Of a stretch of 64,000 nucleotides of DNA, positions 48,225 through 56,476 are shown in pieces. The position numbers and the translations under genes were made by a program. The stretch spans positions 248,001-312,000 of the forward strand of contig CAVPUE010000002.1 in assembly GCA_963708895.1 (NCBI GenBank). Reading direction: 5' to 3'. The notes beneath the pieces were generated by a model that saw only the letters and a program-made list of their open reading frames with translations, was not told the DNA's origin and ran no database searches. How positions within the stretch are numbered: position 1 is the stretch's first letter; each line of letters starts with the position of its first letter. The stretch is from Bacillus_BD sp963708895 (GTDB taxonomy: Bacteria > Bacillota > Bacilli > Bacillales > Cytobacillaceae).

Positions 48225-48425
48225 CTTGAGAAGCCTCCCCCATTTCTACTTTTCCTACCTTATCATTATAGTAAACAATCCAACTTTTATCAAAGTTGTT
48301 CTCGGGAAGCTGGTTGTTAAAATGCAAATAATGTCAAAAATAAAAAAGAATGCTATTTAACATTCTTTTAAATGTATAACTTAGGTATTGATTGTGATGG
48401 TTTATTTTTAGTTTCAGGATCAGAA

Positions 48426-48953
48426 TCAGTTTTTTTGGAATCTAGATGATTTGAATGGGAAGAAGTGCTTTCCTTCTTCTCTTCTGTCGAAGGATGCCTT
48501 AGATTTGTCTTTATTTTTGTTAAATTCTGGTGCATCTTTTAAACCACGGTATAGTTTCCACATCATAGGAATATTTTTAACCATGGGTCCATATTGCTGT
48601 ACTAATGGTCCGACTTGCTTTGCTGTATTTAATACTTTTTGCGTGTTTGAAAGAAAAGAATTAATAGTTCCAGGGTTTGTCAAGGATTTTAATAGCCCAC
48701 CTCCTTGAGCCGCTTGTTGTGTTCCGAATGAAAGTGGATTAAAACCTTGTCTTGCTCCTGTTTGGTTCACTTGGCCTAATAGTCTAGATAGTAATCCGCC
48801 ACCTCTACCGGTAGATGGTCTAGGACCCCTCATCATCGTCGGGTTCATAGGTGCCATTCTATTATTGTATGGATTAAAGGGTCTAGGTGTCATTCTGGAT
48901 TGCATAGGGGGGTGCATAGGGCGTTGCATAGGGCCTTGATATCTAGGAAACAC
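48426..48953 (-). CDS. yqfQ: YqfQ/VrrA-like protein
   Basis: A 175-residue protein starting at GTG 48953 behind GGGAGG. The N-terminus is Met/Pro/Arg-rich and repetitive (MQRPMHPPMQSRMTPRPFNP), followed by a Gly-rich stretch (GRGGGLLSRLLG), a conserved middle (NTAKQVGPLVQQYGPMVKN, MWKLYRGLKD) and a basic tail. This organisation matches YqfQ of B. subtilis and VrrA of B. anthracis. Function unknown; low-complexity repeats of this type vary between strains. Confidence 0.85.
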   Translation of the reverse strand: MFPRYQGPMQRPMHPPMQSRMTPRPFNPYNNRMAPMNPTMMRGPRPSTGRGGGLLSRLLGQVNQTGARQGFNPLSFGTQQAAQGGGLLKSLTNPGTINSFLSNTQKVLNTAKQVGPLVQQYGPMVKNIPMMWKLYRGLKDAPEFNKNKDKSKASFDRREEGKHFFPFKSSRFQKN

Positions 48954-49064
48954 TGTTTTTCCTCCCTCTTTATATGTGATTAGCATATGAATTCACTTTA
49001 TCATATGCATAAAACACTAATTGGTTTGGGATGTGTGCGGAATTATATACCGGCTATTCACTAA

Positions 49065-49148
49065 GGCTAATTTGGTAAAGTTTGTTGTTAAATCCAAAGG
49101 CTGATTTAACGTAGAAAGAGCTAATTTGTGCATTCGAAAGTTTGAGCG
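49065..49148 (+). mobile_element. MITE-like element, truncated copy E
   Basis: Starts GGCTAATTTGGTAAAGTTTG and keeps hairpin 1, but with both arms one base shorter (GTTAAATC / GATTTAAC), a compensated change. After about 65 bp it jumps to the right-end fragment AAAGTTTGAG and lacks the terminal AAAAGAGCC. It lies in the 317-bp gap between divergent yqfQ and cshB, which otherwise holds only the cshB leader and possible promoter sequence (TATACT near 49226). Confidence 0.75.
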
Positions 49149-49269
49149 TAAAAAGGTGGTTATTCCATGAAAAATTCTTTATAATATTATAATGGTCGAT
49201 AAGGCTGTACCAATCATACTTTGGCTATACTAATAATAGGATAAAGTGTGAATTAAAGGAGTTTAACAC

Positions 49270-50577
49270 ATGAATGAATCGAAATTTGAACGTTTTAACC
49301 TAAAACCATTTATTATAGAATCAGTAAAGGAATTAGGATTTTTTGAACCTACAGAAATACAAGAAAGATTGATTCCTACTGTTTTAAAGGGTGATAGTGT
49401 AATTGGACAGTCTCAAACCGGGACTGGAAAAACACATGCCTACCTGTTACCAATGATACAAAAAGTGAATCCCTCTAAAGAAGCGGTACAAGCGATCATT
49501 ACAGCGCCAACGAGGGAATTAGCAACACAGATTTATCAAGAGGTATTAAAAATAACGAAGAACTCTGAAGAAGAGATAGCTGTACGTTTATATATTGGAG
49601 GAACGGACAAGCAGCGAACAATCGAAAAGTTAAAACATCAACCACATATTGTCGTTGGAACACCAGGAAGAATTAATGATTTAGTAAAAGAACAAGCATT
49701 GTTTGTACACAGTGCTCCGATTCTGATCATAGATGAAGCTGATTTAATGCTTGAAATGGGTTTTCTTGAGGATGTGGACCAGATTGCTTCAAGAATGGCA
49801 GAAACTTTGCAAATATTGGTTTTCTCAGCAACGATTCCTGAAAAACTAAAACCATTTTTGAAAAAATATATGGAAAATCCGAAATACATTCAAGTTGAAC
49901 CTAAACAAGTAACTGCGGCAAAAATTGATCATTATTTACTTCCTGCAAGGCATCGAAATAAGCTTGAACTTGTTTTTCAAGCTTTAGAAACATTTAATCC
50001 ATATCTAGCCATTGTCTTTACAAATACGAAGAAAAAGGCCGATGAAGTAGCAGATGGGCTGATCGGGAAGGGATTAAAGGTTGGCAGAATTCATGGAGAT
50101 TTATCGCCAAGGGAAAGAAAACAAATGATGAAGCAAATTCTAGATTTAGACTATCAATACATCGTCGCTACCGATCTTGCTGCTCGTGGTATTGATATTC
50201 AAGGGATTAGTCATGTTATCAACTATGAGCTACCATCAGATCTTGATTTTTACATTCATCGAGTGGGTCGGACGGCGCGAGCGGGTTATTCAGGTATTGC
50301 GCTAACTATTTACGAGGATAGGGATGAAGATGCTCTAAATAAGCTTGAAAATAAGGGGATTGAGTTCAAGCATTGTGATTTACATGATCATGAATGGGTT
50401 GATTTAGGAGATCGGAATAAACGTAATAAACGCAAAAGACAAGTGAATGAGATTGATTTAAAGGCTAAGTCAATCATTAAAAAGCCGAAAAAAGTGAAAC
50501 CAGGCTATAAAAAGAAACTTCAGCAGGAGACAGAATCCTTTAAAAACCGGGCAAAAAGGATGCAAAGGAAAAAGTAG
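49270..50577 (+). CDS. cshB: DEAD-box RNA helicase CshB
   Basis: CshB (YqfR) is a cold-shock-associated RNA helicase. The 435-residue protein shows the Q-motif GFFEPTEIQERL, motif I GQSQTGTGKTHAY, PTRELA, DEAD within IIDEADLML, the SAT motif in VFSATIPE, and motif VI HRVGRTARAG. The lysine/arginine-rich C-terminus (KSIIKKPKKVKPGYKKKLQQ) probably binds RNA. nfo follows 20 bp downstream. Confidence 0.96.
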   Translation: MNESKFERFNLKPFIIESVKELGFFEPTEIQERLIPTVLKGDSVIGQSQTGTGKTHAYLLPMIQKVNPSKEAVQAIITAPTRELATQIYQEVLKITKNSEEEIAVRLYIGGTDKQRTIEKLKHQPHIVVGTPGRINDLVKEQALFVHSAPILIIDEADLMLEMGFLEDVDQIASRMAETLQILVFSATIPEKLKPFLKKYMENPKYIQVEPKQVTAAKIDHYLLPARHRNKLELVFQALETFNPYLAIVFTNTKKKADEVADGLIGKGLKVGRIHGDLSPRERKQMMKQILDLDYQYIVATDLAARGIDIQGISHVINYELPSDLDFYIHRVGRTARAGYSGIALTIYEDRDEDALNKLENKGIEFKHCDLHDHEWVDLGDRNKRNKRKRQVNEIDLKAKSIIKKPKKVKPGYKKKLQQETESFKNRAKRMQRKK

Positions 50578-50597
50578 TAGACAAGGGGAGAGTATGA

Positions 50598-51494
50598 ATG
50601 TTAAAAATTGGTTCACATGTTTCAATGAGTGGAAAAAAAATGCTTCTTGCCGCAAGTGAGGAAGCTGTTTCATATGGCTCAAACACATTTATGATCTATA
50701 CAGGAGCACCTCAAAATACGAGACGAAAGAAAATAGAAGATTTAAATATCGAAGTAGGTAGAAAGCATATGGAGGAAAACGGTATTAATGAGATTATCGT
50801 ACATGCTCCATATATCATTAATATTGGAAATGCAGCAAACCCAGCAACTTTTGAATTAGGCGTCAACTTCTTAAGAACGGAAATTGACCGTACTGAAGCG
50901 ATTGGTGCAAGTCAAATTGTTCTTCATCCAGGTTCCCATGTGAAAGAAGGAGCAGAAGTAGGAATTAAAAAGATTATTGAGGGTTTAAATGAAGTCCTAA
51001 CTGGAGATGAAAAGGTTCAAATTGCCCTTGAAACAATGGCTGGAAAAGGTTCTGAATGTGGAAGAAGCTTCGAAGAAATTGCGATGATCATGGATGGAGT
51101 AAAACATAATGATAAGCTTTCTGTTTGTTTTGATACTTGTCATACGCACGATGCTGGTTATAACATCGTAGAGGATTTTGATGGAGTATTAGCAGAGTTT
51201 GATCGTACTGTGGGTATCGATCGTATCAAAGTTCTTCATATTAATGATAGCAAAAATGCACGTGGAGCACATAAGGACCGCCATGAAAATATAGGGTTCG
51301 GGCATATTGGATTTAACGCTTTGAATTATGTGGTTCATCATCCGCAATTAATGGAAATTCCAAAAATCCTTGAAACCCCATATGTTGGTGAAGATAAAAA
51401 TAATAAAAAACCGCCTTACAAACATGAAATTGAGATGTTCCGAAATCAGCAATTTAACGAAAATCTTCTTGATGATATCTTAAGCGCAGAATAA
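50598..51494 (+). CDS. nfo: Endonuclease IV
   Basis: An AP endonuclease (Nfo, YqfS) that cleaves abasic sites in base excision repair. The 298-residue TIM-barrel protein has the family signatures LETMAGKGSE, CFDTCHTHDAGYN and HINDSKNARGAHKDRHENIG, carrying the three-zinc ligands. GGGGAGAG precedes ATG 50598. It probably shares a transcript with cshB. Confidence 0.96.
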   Translation: MLKIGSHVSMSGKKMLLAASEEAVSYGSNTFMIYTGAPQNTRRKKIEDLNIEVGRKHMEENGINEIIVHAPYIINIGNAANPATFELGVNFLRTEIDRTEAIGASQIVLHPGSHVKEGAEVGIKKIIEGLNEVLTGDEKVQIALETMAGKGSECGRSFEEIAMIMDGVKHNDKLSVCFDTCHTHDAGYNIVEDFDGVLAEFDRTVGIDRIKVLHINDSKNARGAHKDRHENIGFGHIGFNALNYVVHHPQLMEIPKILETPYVGEDKNNKKPPYKHEIEMFRNQQFNENLLDDILSAE

Positions 51495-51507
51495 ACTTTT
51501 TAAAAAA

Positions 51508-51688
51508 GGCTATTTTCGTAAAGTTTGTTGTTAAAATTCAAAGGCCGATTTTAACGTAGAAATTGGCGATTTTTAGCTTCGTATTAAATTTGCAGCTCTT
51601 TTCTCAAAAATAAAGTCAAATGTAACGTGAGTACAAGGACAATCAGCTTTTTCCCGATCCAAAAGCAACAAAGTTTGGGAAAAGAGCC
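51508..51688 (+). mobile_element. MITE-like element, copy F, with target duplication
   Basis: A full 181-bp copy. Exact 8-bp TTAAAAAA lies on both sides (51500-51507 and 51689-51696); the right one runs into the A-tract of the nfo/yqfT terminator. Ends GGCTATTTTCGTAAAGTTTG and, on the opposite strand, GGCTCTTTTCCCAAACTTTG. In the long-arm hairpin one A has become G, which keeps a wobble pair. Confidence 0.92.
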
Positions 51689-51694
51689 TTAAAA

Positions 51695-51732
51695 AAAGAT
51701 GTCAGGTGTCCAAATAGATTCCTGACATCTTT
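51695..51732. terminator. Bidirectional terminator nfo/yqfT
   Basis: AAAGATGTCAGG (51695-51706) pairs perfectly with CCTGACATCTTT (51721-51732). Confidence 0.88.
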
Positions 51733-51735
51733 CTA

Positions 51736-51990
51736 TTATTTTGTAAAAGATGATAATAATCTGTTGACTTCTTTTGCTGTATGGATGTTTGTGATCTTCG
51801 CTAATTCTCTAATTAATTGTGAACGTTCCCCATCGTTAAAAATATTTACTTTTTTTCCTTTTACATAATTAGCAATTTGTGAGGCTTCTTTTCTAGATAG
51901 GGAAATTTGATATTGATCTGCATATTGCAATAATTCATCGGCTGTCATCGTATTAAGTTTATGATTGATAATATTTTGGAATATACTCAT
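51736..51990 (-). CDS. yqfT: DUF2624 protein YqfT
   Basis: An 84-residue soluble helical protein: MSIFQNIINHKLNTMTADEL, then SLSRKEASQIANYVKGKKVNI and a helical tail. Size, sequence style and place between nfo and the zinc transporter match YqfT of B. subtilis. Function unknown. Confidence 0.83.
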   Translation of the reverse strand: MSIFQNIINHKLNTMTADELLQYADQYQISLSRKEASQIANYVKGKKVNIFNDGERSQLIRELAKITNIHTAKEVNRLLSSFTK

Positions 51991-52083
51991 GTCATCACTC
52001 CTACAGAATATCGTATGAGAATCTACACTAAAAAGTGATGAAAGAGATAAATCTATATTTTATTTGAAAAGAGTTTACTCTTC

Positions 52084-52112
52084 TTTACTTTTCTTTTAGA
52101 ATGATGTAAAAT
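52084..52112 (+). promoter_or_regulatory. Sigma-A promoter of znuCB-zur
   Basis: TTTACT (52084-52089), 17-base spacer, TAAAAT (52107-52112), with the Zur box directly downstream over the expected transcription start. Confidence 0.6.
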
Positions 52113-52115
52113 ACT

Positions 52116-52136
52116 AAATCGGAATGATTACGGAAA
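52116..52136 (+). promoter_or_regulatory. Zur box
   Basis: AAATCGGAATGATTACGGAA at 52116-52135 resembles the Bacillus Zur operator AAATCGTAATNATTACGATT with few mismatches and keeps the dyad centre. It lies between the promoter and znuC, so zinc-bound Zur should repress uptake. Confidence 0.8.
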
Positions 52137-52148
52137 TAAGGTGAAGGT

Positions 52149-52943
52149 ATGAATCAAGAGGAGTCCATTATTAGTATCAATGGATTAACATATAGTTATG
52201 AAAAGGAAAATGTACTGGAGGATATTAATCTTACCATTCAAAAAGGTTCTTTTATCGGTATAGTCGGACCGAATGGATCTGGTAAATCAACATTGTTGAA
52301 GTTAGTTCTTGGTTTATTAAAGATGCAAAAAGGAGAAATTAAACTTTTTGGTCAGGATATAACGCGCTTTAAAGATAGGCAAATGATCGGTTTTGTATCA
52401 CAAAAAGCGAATTCTTTTAATACTGGATTTCCAGCAACTGTTTATGAAGTGGTCAAAAGTGGGTTAACAAAGAAAATTGGTTTATTTCATCGGATGAATC
52501 ATGAACAACAGAAAAAAGTTTATGATGCAATTGAATCTGTTGGTCTTACTCCATTTATCAAACGAAATATTGGAGGATTGTCTGGAGGACAACAACAAAG
52601 GGTTTTTATCGCTAGAGCACTGGTAAGTGATCCTAAATTGCTCATTTTGGATGAACCGACTGTTGGGGTGGATGCAGCAAATGTACAATCCTTTTATCAA
52701 ATTCTTGAACATTTAAATAAAAATCTCGGCATCACCTTAGTTTTGGTTACACATGATATTGGAACGATTACTGATAAAGTGACTGACGTCATTTATTTAA
52801 ATAAAAAGATATGGTTTCAGGGAAATGCAAAAGAATATGCTGAGCTAAGCGCAAATAGTATGTCACCATTTATTAGTTTTGAACCATCTTTACTCCAACA
52901 ATCTCAACCAAGTGATCATCAACATGGAGGATATAAATTATGA
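52149..52943 (+). CDS. znuC: Zinc ABC transporter ATP-binding protein
   Basis: The ATPase of the high-affinity zinc importer (ZurA/YcdI-type). The 264-residue protein has Walker A GPNGSGKST (about residues 39-47), the ABC signature LSGGQQQRV, and Walker B LLILDEPTVGVD. The C-terminal tail SDHQHGGYKL is His-containing. It overlaps znuB by ATGA. Zinc specificity is inferred from the Zur box and the downstream zur gene. Confidence 0.92.
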   Translation: MNQEESIISINGLTYSYEKENVLEDINLTIQKGSFIGIVGPNGSGKSTLLKLVLGLLKMQKGEIKLFGQDITRFKDRQMIGFVSQKANSFNTGFPATVYEVVKSGLTKKIGLFHRMNHEQQKKVYDAIESVGLTPFIKRNIGGLSGGQQQRVFIARALVSDPKLLILDEPTVGVDAANVQSFYQILEHLNKNLGITLVLVTHDIGTITDKVTDVIYLNKKIWFQGNAKEYAELSANSMSPFISFEPSLLQQSQPSDHQHGGYKL

Positions 52944-53791
52944 TTTCAGGCATCTTACAATATGAATTTTTACAAAATGCCTTTTTAACAGGGATCATTA
53001 TCGGAATTATTGCCCCGCTTATTGGTGTGTTTGTTGTCGTAAGAAGATTATCGCTCATTGCTGATGCGTTAAGTCATGTTACGCTTGCAGGGATTGCCGC
53101 AAGTCTTCTGTTAGAAAAAAGGTTTCTGCCAGTTGGCACACTTAATCCAATTTATATGGGAATGTTTTTTTCTGTAGCAGGCTCTTTGCTTATTGAAAAA
53201 TTAAGATCTGTTTATAAGCACTATGAAGAATTAGCCATTCCAATCATTATGTCGGGTGGTGTTGGTTTAAGTGTTTTATTTATTTCATTAGCAGATGGAT
53301 TTAATACCGACCTTTTCAGTTATTTATTTGGTAGTGTTTCAGCTGTAACTAGACTAGATTTATGGACGATTTTAATCATTAGTATCTTTGTGATCGCAAT
53401 TGTTATTATGCTCTATAAAGAATTGTTTATTATTTCATTTGATGAAGAGCACGCAAAGGCTTCAGGTCTTCCTGTAAAAGGATTGCACTTGCTATTTATG
53501 ATCATGGTAGCACTGGTTATTGCTTCTTCCATGAGAATTGTCGGTGTATTATTGGTTTCTTCACTAATGACCCTACCCGTTGCAGCAGCAATCAGAATTG
53601 CCAATGGTTTTAAACAAACCATTATCTATTCCATCATTTTTGGTGAAACATCTGTACTTGGAGGACTTATTATATCTTACTATTTAGACTTAGCTCCGGG
53701 TGGAACGATCGTGATCATATCAATAATCATATTAATGGTAACCATTTTTGTTAAAAAGTGGACGTTAAAAAGAAAGGTTAGAGGTGTGTGA
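52940..53791 (+). CDS. znuB: Zinc ABC transporter permease
   Basis: A 283-residue permease of the ABC-3 (metal) family, with about eight or nine membrane segments. The conserved cytoplasmic loop SLIADALSHVTLAGIA near residues 36-51 and DEEHAKASGLP are visible. A dedicated zinc-binding lipoprotein (ZnuA) is not encoded here and must lie elsewhere. Confidence 0.92.
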   Translation: MISGILQYEFLQNAFLTGIIIGIIAPLIGVFVVVRRLSLIADALSHVTLAGIAASLLLEKRFLPVGTLNPIYMGMFFSVAGSLLIEKLRSVYKHYEELAIPIIMSGGVGLSVLFISLADGFNTDLFSYLFGSVSAVTRLDLWTILIISIFVIAIVIMLYKELFIISFDEEHAKASGLPVKGLHLLFMIMVALVIASSMRIVGVLLVSSLMTLPVAAAIRIANGFKQTIIYSIIFGETSVLGGLIISYYLDLAPGGTIVIISIIILMVTIFVKKWTLKRKVRGV

Positions 53792-53792
53792 A

Positions 53793-54203
53793 ATGAATGT
53801 CAGTGAAGCAATGATTCTGTTAAAGGAAAAGGGGTATAAGCATACAGGTAAACGTGAAGAAATGCTTCAACTTTTTGCAGATTGTAATAAATACTTAACA
53901 GCAAAAGAAGTATTAGATTATTTAAAAGACCAATATCCTGGATTAAGCTTTGATACGATCTACCGGAATCTATCACTATTTGTAGATTTAGGAATTGTTG
54001 AAATGACGGAGTTGTCAGGGGAAAAACATTTTCGTTTAACCTGTTCACATCATCAGCATCACCATCATTTTATTTGTCTTGATTGCGGAAAAACAAAAGA
54101 AATTGAAACTTGTCCAATGGATTACCTTACAGAAAGCTTAAACGGATATGATATTTCAGGTCATAAATTTGAAATATATGGGAAATGTCCGGAATGTATG
54201 TAG
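53793..54203 (+). CDS. zur: Zinc uptake regulator Zur
   Basis: A 136-residue Fur-family repressor. ATG 53793 (AGAGGTG upstream) is preferred to an in-frame GTG at 53784. The N-terminal winged helix has KHTGKREEMLQLFA and FDTIYRNLSLFVDLGIV; the metal sites show the His-rich HHQHHHHF, CLDCGK and C-terminal CPEC. The presence of two CxxC pairs and its gene context argue for Zur rather than Fur or PerR. Confidence 0.93.
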   Translation: MNVSEAMILLKEKGYKHTGKREEMLQLFADCNKYLTAKEVLDYLKDQYPGLSFDTIYRNLSLFVDLGIVEMTELSGEKHFRLTCSHHQHHHHFICLDCGKTKEIETCPMDYLTESLNGYDISGHKFEIYGKCPECM

Positions 54204-54377
54204 TTTTTCCTTCTTTAGAAAGAAATCCCTAGTCCAACAACAATTGCTATATTAAATCTCAATCCCTCAGCACAAAATAGTAAGGCCTATTACTTTTGAA
54301 CATTTATTCGTTCAACATGATGGGCCGTTCGATTCTAAGGTTGGACGAATCAGCTAATGAGAGCGGGGGATCAGTAG

Positions 54378-54749
54378 GTGGCAGATCTAGACGAACGTCA
54401 AAAGCTCCAAGAGCTACAAAATGAAGGTCAGTTTTCAAACAATGGCTATATCGGAACTGAGGGCTATCAGGAAGAAACTGCAGCTGAAATAGCACCACCG
54501 ATATCAGGATATCAGCAAGGTACCGGAACTCGGGAAGATAGTGAAATGAAAGCAGGTAGTACGGGAATGGGGCTTATGGCAATAGCTCTTTCCATATTAT
54601 CCTTATTCGTATTTCCAGTACTCCTTGGGATAACAGGAATGGTTCTAGGATTTATTGCTCGTAGTAGAGGAGCACGAACTGGGACATGGGCAATTGCGAT
54701 TGGTGCCATTTCACTTCTACTAGGAATATTCGTCCTCCCATTTTTTTAA
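54378..54749 (+). CDS. yqfX: DUF4190-like membrane protein YqfX
   Basis: A 123-residue protein starting at GTG 54378, eight bases after GCGGGGG. A hydrophilic N-terminal 65 residues precedes two membrane segments (GLMAIALSILSLFVFPVLLG and TWAIAIGAISLLLGIFVLPF) joined by the loop FIARSRGARTG. The two-helix pattern fits DUF4190. Its place between zur and ispG matches YqfX. Function unknown. Confidence 0.82.
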   Translation: MADLDERQKLQELQNEGQFSNNGYIGTEGYQEETAAEIAPPISGYQQGTGTREDSEMKAGSTGMGLMAIALSILSLFVFPVLLGITGMVLGFIARSRGARTGTWAIAIGAISLLLGIFVLPFF

Positions 54750-54772
54750 TCATATGATTGAGAATGAAGTGA

Positions 54773-54804
54773 AAAAGCGAAGGTCCTTTTAGGCCTTCGC
54801 TTTT
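54773..54804. terminator. Bidirectional terminator yqfX/ispG
   Basis: AAAAGCGAAGG (54773-54783) pairs with CCTTCGCTTTT (54794-54804), with A/T tracts on both sides. The ispG stop codon lies in the loop. Confidence 0.88.
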
Positions 54805-55895
54805 TCTTCTTCTTGTTTTGCAAAATATTCTTTTGCAATTTGATCGATTTCTTTTTTCAATTCTTCTACCATTGTTTCTTCTGGTACCTTACGAACAATT
54901 TCTCCTTTGCGGAATAATAATCCTTCTCCACGAGCTCCAGCAATACCGATATCTGCTTCTTTTGCTTCACCAGGACCATTTACAGCACATCCAAGCACAG
55001 AAACTTTAATAGGTGCTTTTATGGTTGAAATATATTCTTCAACTTCATTCGCAATACTAATTAAATCAATTTCGATACGACCGCATGTTGGACATGAAAT
55101 AAGTGTGGCTGCATTGGAAGAAAGACCAAATGATTTTAATAACTCTCTCGCTACTTTTACTTCTTCAACAGGATCTGCACTTAATGAGATACGAAGTGTA
55201 TTACCAATTCCTTTGCTCAAGATTGCTCCTAGTCCAGCAGCACTTTTTACCGTTCCAGAAAATAAAGTACCAGATTCAGTTATCCCTAAATGGAGAGGAT
55301 AATCAAATGTTCTCGATGCTTTTTCATACGCTTCAATCGCTAAATTCACATCAGAAGCCTTCATTGATACAATAATATCGTGAAAATCTAAGTCCTCTAG
55401 AATTTTAATATGATGAAGGGCACTTTCAACCATTCCATCTGCAGTAGGGTAGCCGTATTTATCTAGAATGCGTTTTTCAAGGGAACCGGCATTCACACCA
55501 ATTCTAATCGGAATTCCACGTTCTTTAGCCGCCTTAACGACTGCTTCAACTTTTTCACGTTTACCAATATTTCCAGGGTTGATTCGTATTTTATCAGCCC
55601 CGCCTTCAATGGCTTTTAAGGCTAGCTTATAATCGAAATGGATATCAACGACAAGTGGAATATTGATTCTCTTTTTTATTTCAGAAATCGCATTAGCTGC
55701 TCTTTCATCAGGGCATGCTACACGAACAATTTGACAACCAGCTTCTTCAAGCTTATTGATTTGATCAACGGTTGCATCCACATCATGTGTTTTTGTCGTT
55801 GTCATACTTTGAATAAAAAGTTCATTGCTGCCGCCAATCGTTAAATTACCTACTTTAACCGGCCTTGTTTTTGTACGATGTATAATATCACTCAA
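54789..55895 (-). CDS. ispG: HMBPP synthase IspG
   Basis: IspG makes HMBPP from methylerythritol cyclodiphosphate with a 4Fe-4S cluster. The 368-residue protein starts at TTG 55895 behind AAAGGAG. An N-terminal TIM-barrel (RINPGNIG, RIGVNAGSL) is followed by the C-terminal cluster domain with CPTCGR and VLGCAVNGPGEA. Together with ispH it covers the last two MEP-pathway steps. Confidence 0.96.
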   Translation of the reverse strand: MSDIIHRTKTRPVKVGNLTIGGSNELFIQSMTTTKTHDVDATVDQINKLEEAGCQIVRVACPDERAANAISEIKKRINIPLVVDIHFDYKLALKAIEGGADKIRINPGNIGKREKVEAVVKAAKERGIPIRIGVNAGSLEKRILDKYGYPTADGMVESALHHIKILEDLDFHDIIVSMKASDVNLAIEAYEKASRTFDYPLHLGITESGTLFSGTVKSAAGLGAILSKGIGNTLRISLSADPVEEVKVARELLKSFGLSSNAATLISCPTCGRIEIDLISIANEVEEYISTIKAPIKVSVLGCAVNGPGEAKEADIGIAGARGEGLLFRKGEIVRKVPEETMVEELKKEIDQIAKEYFAKQEEEKAKA

Positions 55896-56016
55896 AACGT
55901 GTTCGCTCCTTTAATCATTATCATTTCGATATGCTCCTTTTTTATTGTAGCAATGAATGTAGGAAATTGACAAGGAAGTTGAACAAAAGAAAATTTCCAA
56001 ATGTTTTCTTATGTGG

Positions 56017-56343
56017 CTATTCTAGCTTGCTGTAATCAGGAAATTTGTATTTTTTGCCTGGTTGTATTTGTTGAGGTGGCAGATCATTATTTAGCTTTTG
56101 AAAATCAGTAACTACCTCGGATATAGGAATGGGTAATGAATGGCCAAGTTGAGTTTCGATAATGGTGAGAACGGTGTCGCCATTTTCAACTGTACTTTCA
56201 AAATAAGCCATTTCCCCAGTGACCATTGTTTCGATTTCAGGTTTTTGTTCTGTCTTAACAACAGGAAGGGTACCATAACTTAAGTCATAATAAATACAAT
56301 ATAGGATCAATACAGTGACTAGAACTCCGACTAAGCGCTTCAT
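56017..56343 (-). CDS. yqfZ: LysM-like secreted protein YqfZ
   Basis: A 108-residue protein. The N-terminal hydrophobic segment (LVGVLVTVLILYCIYYDLSY) is a signal anchor; the exported part has a LysM-like pattern: VENGDTVLTIIETQ and IQPGKKYKFPDY. It corresponds to YqfZ by location after ispG. Probable peptidoglycan association is inferred from the LysM-like pattern. GGGGGAAAAAG precedes the ATG. Confidence 0.8.
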   Translation of the reverse strand: MKRLVGVLVTVLILYCIYYDLSYGTLPVVKTEQKPEIETMVTGEMAYFESTVENGDTVLTIIETQLGHSLPIPISEVVTDFQKLNNDLPPQQIQPGKKYKFPDYSKLE

Positions 56344-56430
56344 CTTTTTCCCCCTGAAATGAGTATCACTTATTCATATGCCTGTCCAAATCAAATAAGA
56401 ACAAAAGTCAACTTCATAACCAGTAAAACA

Positions 56431-56468
56431 AAAAAACTCATTCCGATTCGAGAACGGAATGAGTTTTT
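56431..56468 (-). terminator. Intrinsic terminator of yqgB
   Basis: AAAAAACTCATTCCG (56431-56445) pairs with CGGAATGAGTTTTT (56455-56468). It lies between yqgB and yqfZ on the minus strand and has T-runs in both directions. Confidence 0.85.
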
Positions 56469-56476
56469 GTTTATTG

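Noticed and set aside
682..51688. CRISPR array made of the repeats
   Set aside because: Copies are about 180 bp, kilobases apart, in both orientations, with target duplications and no regular spacers or cas genes.
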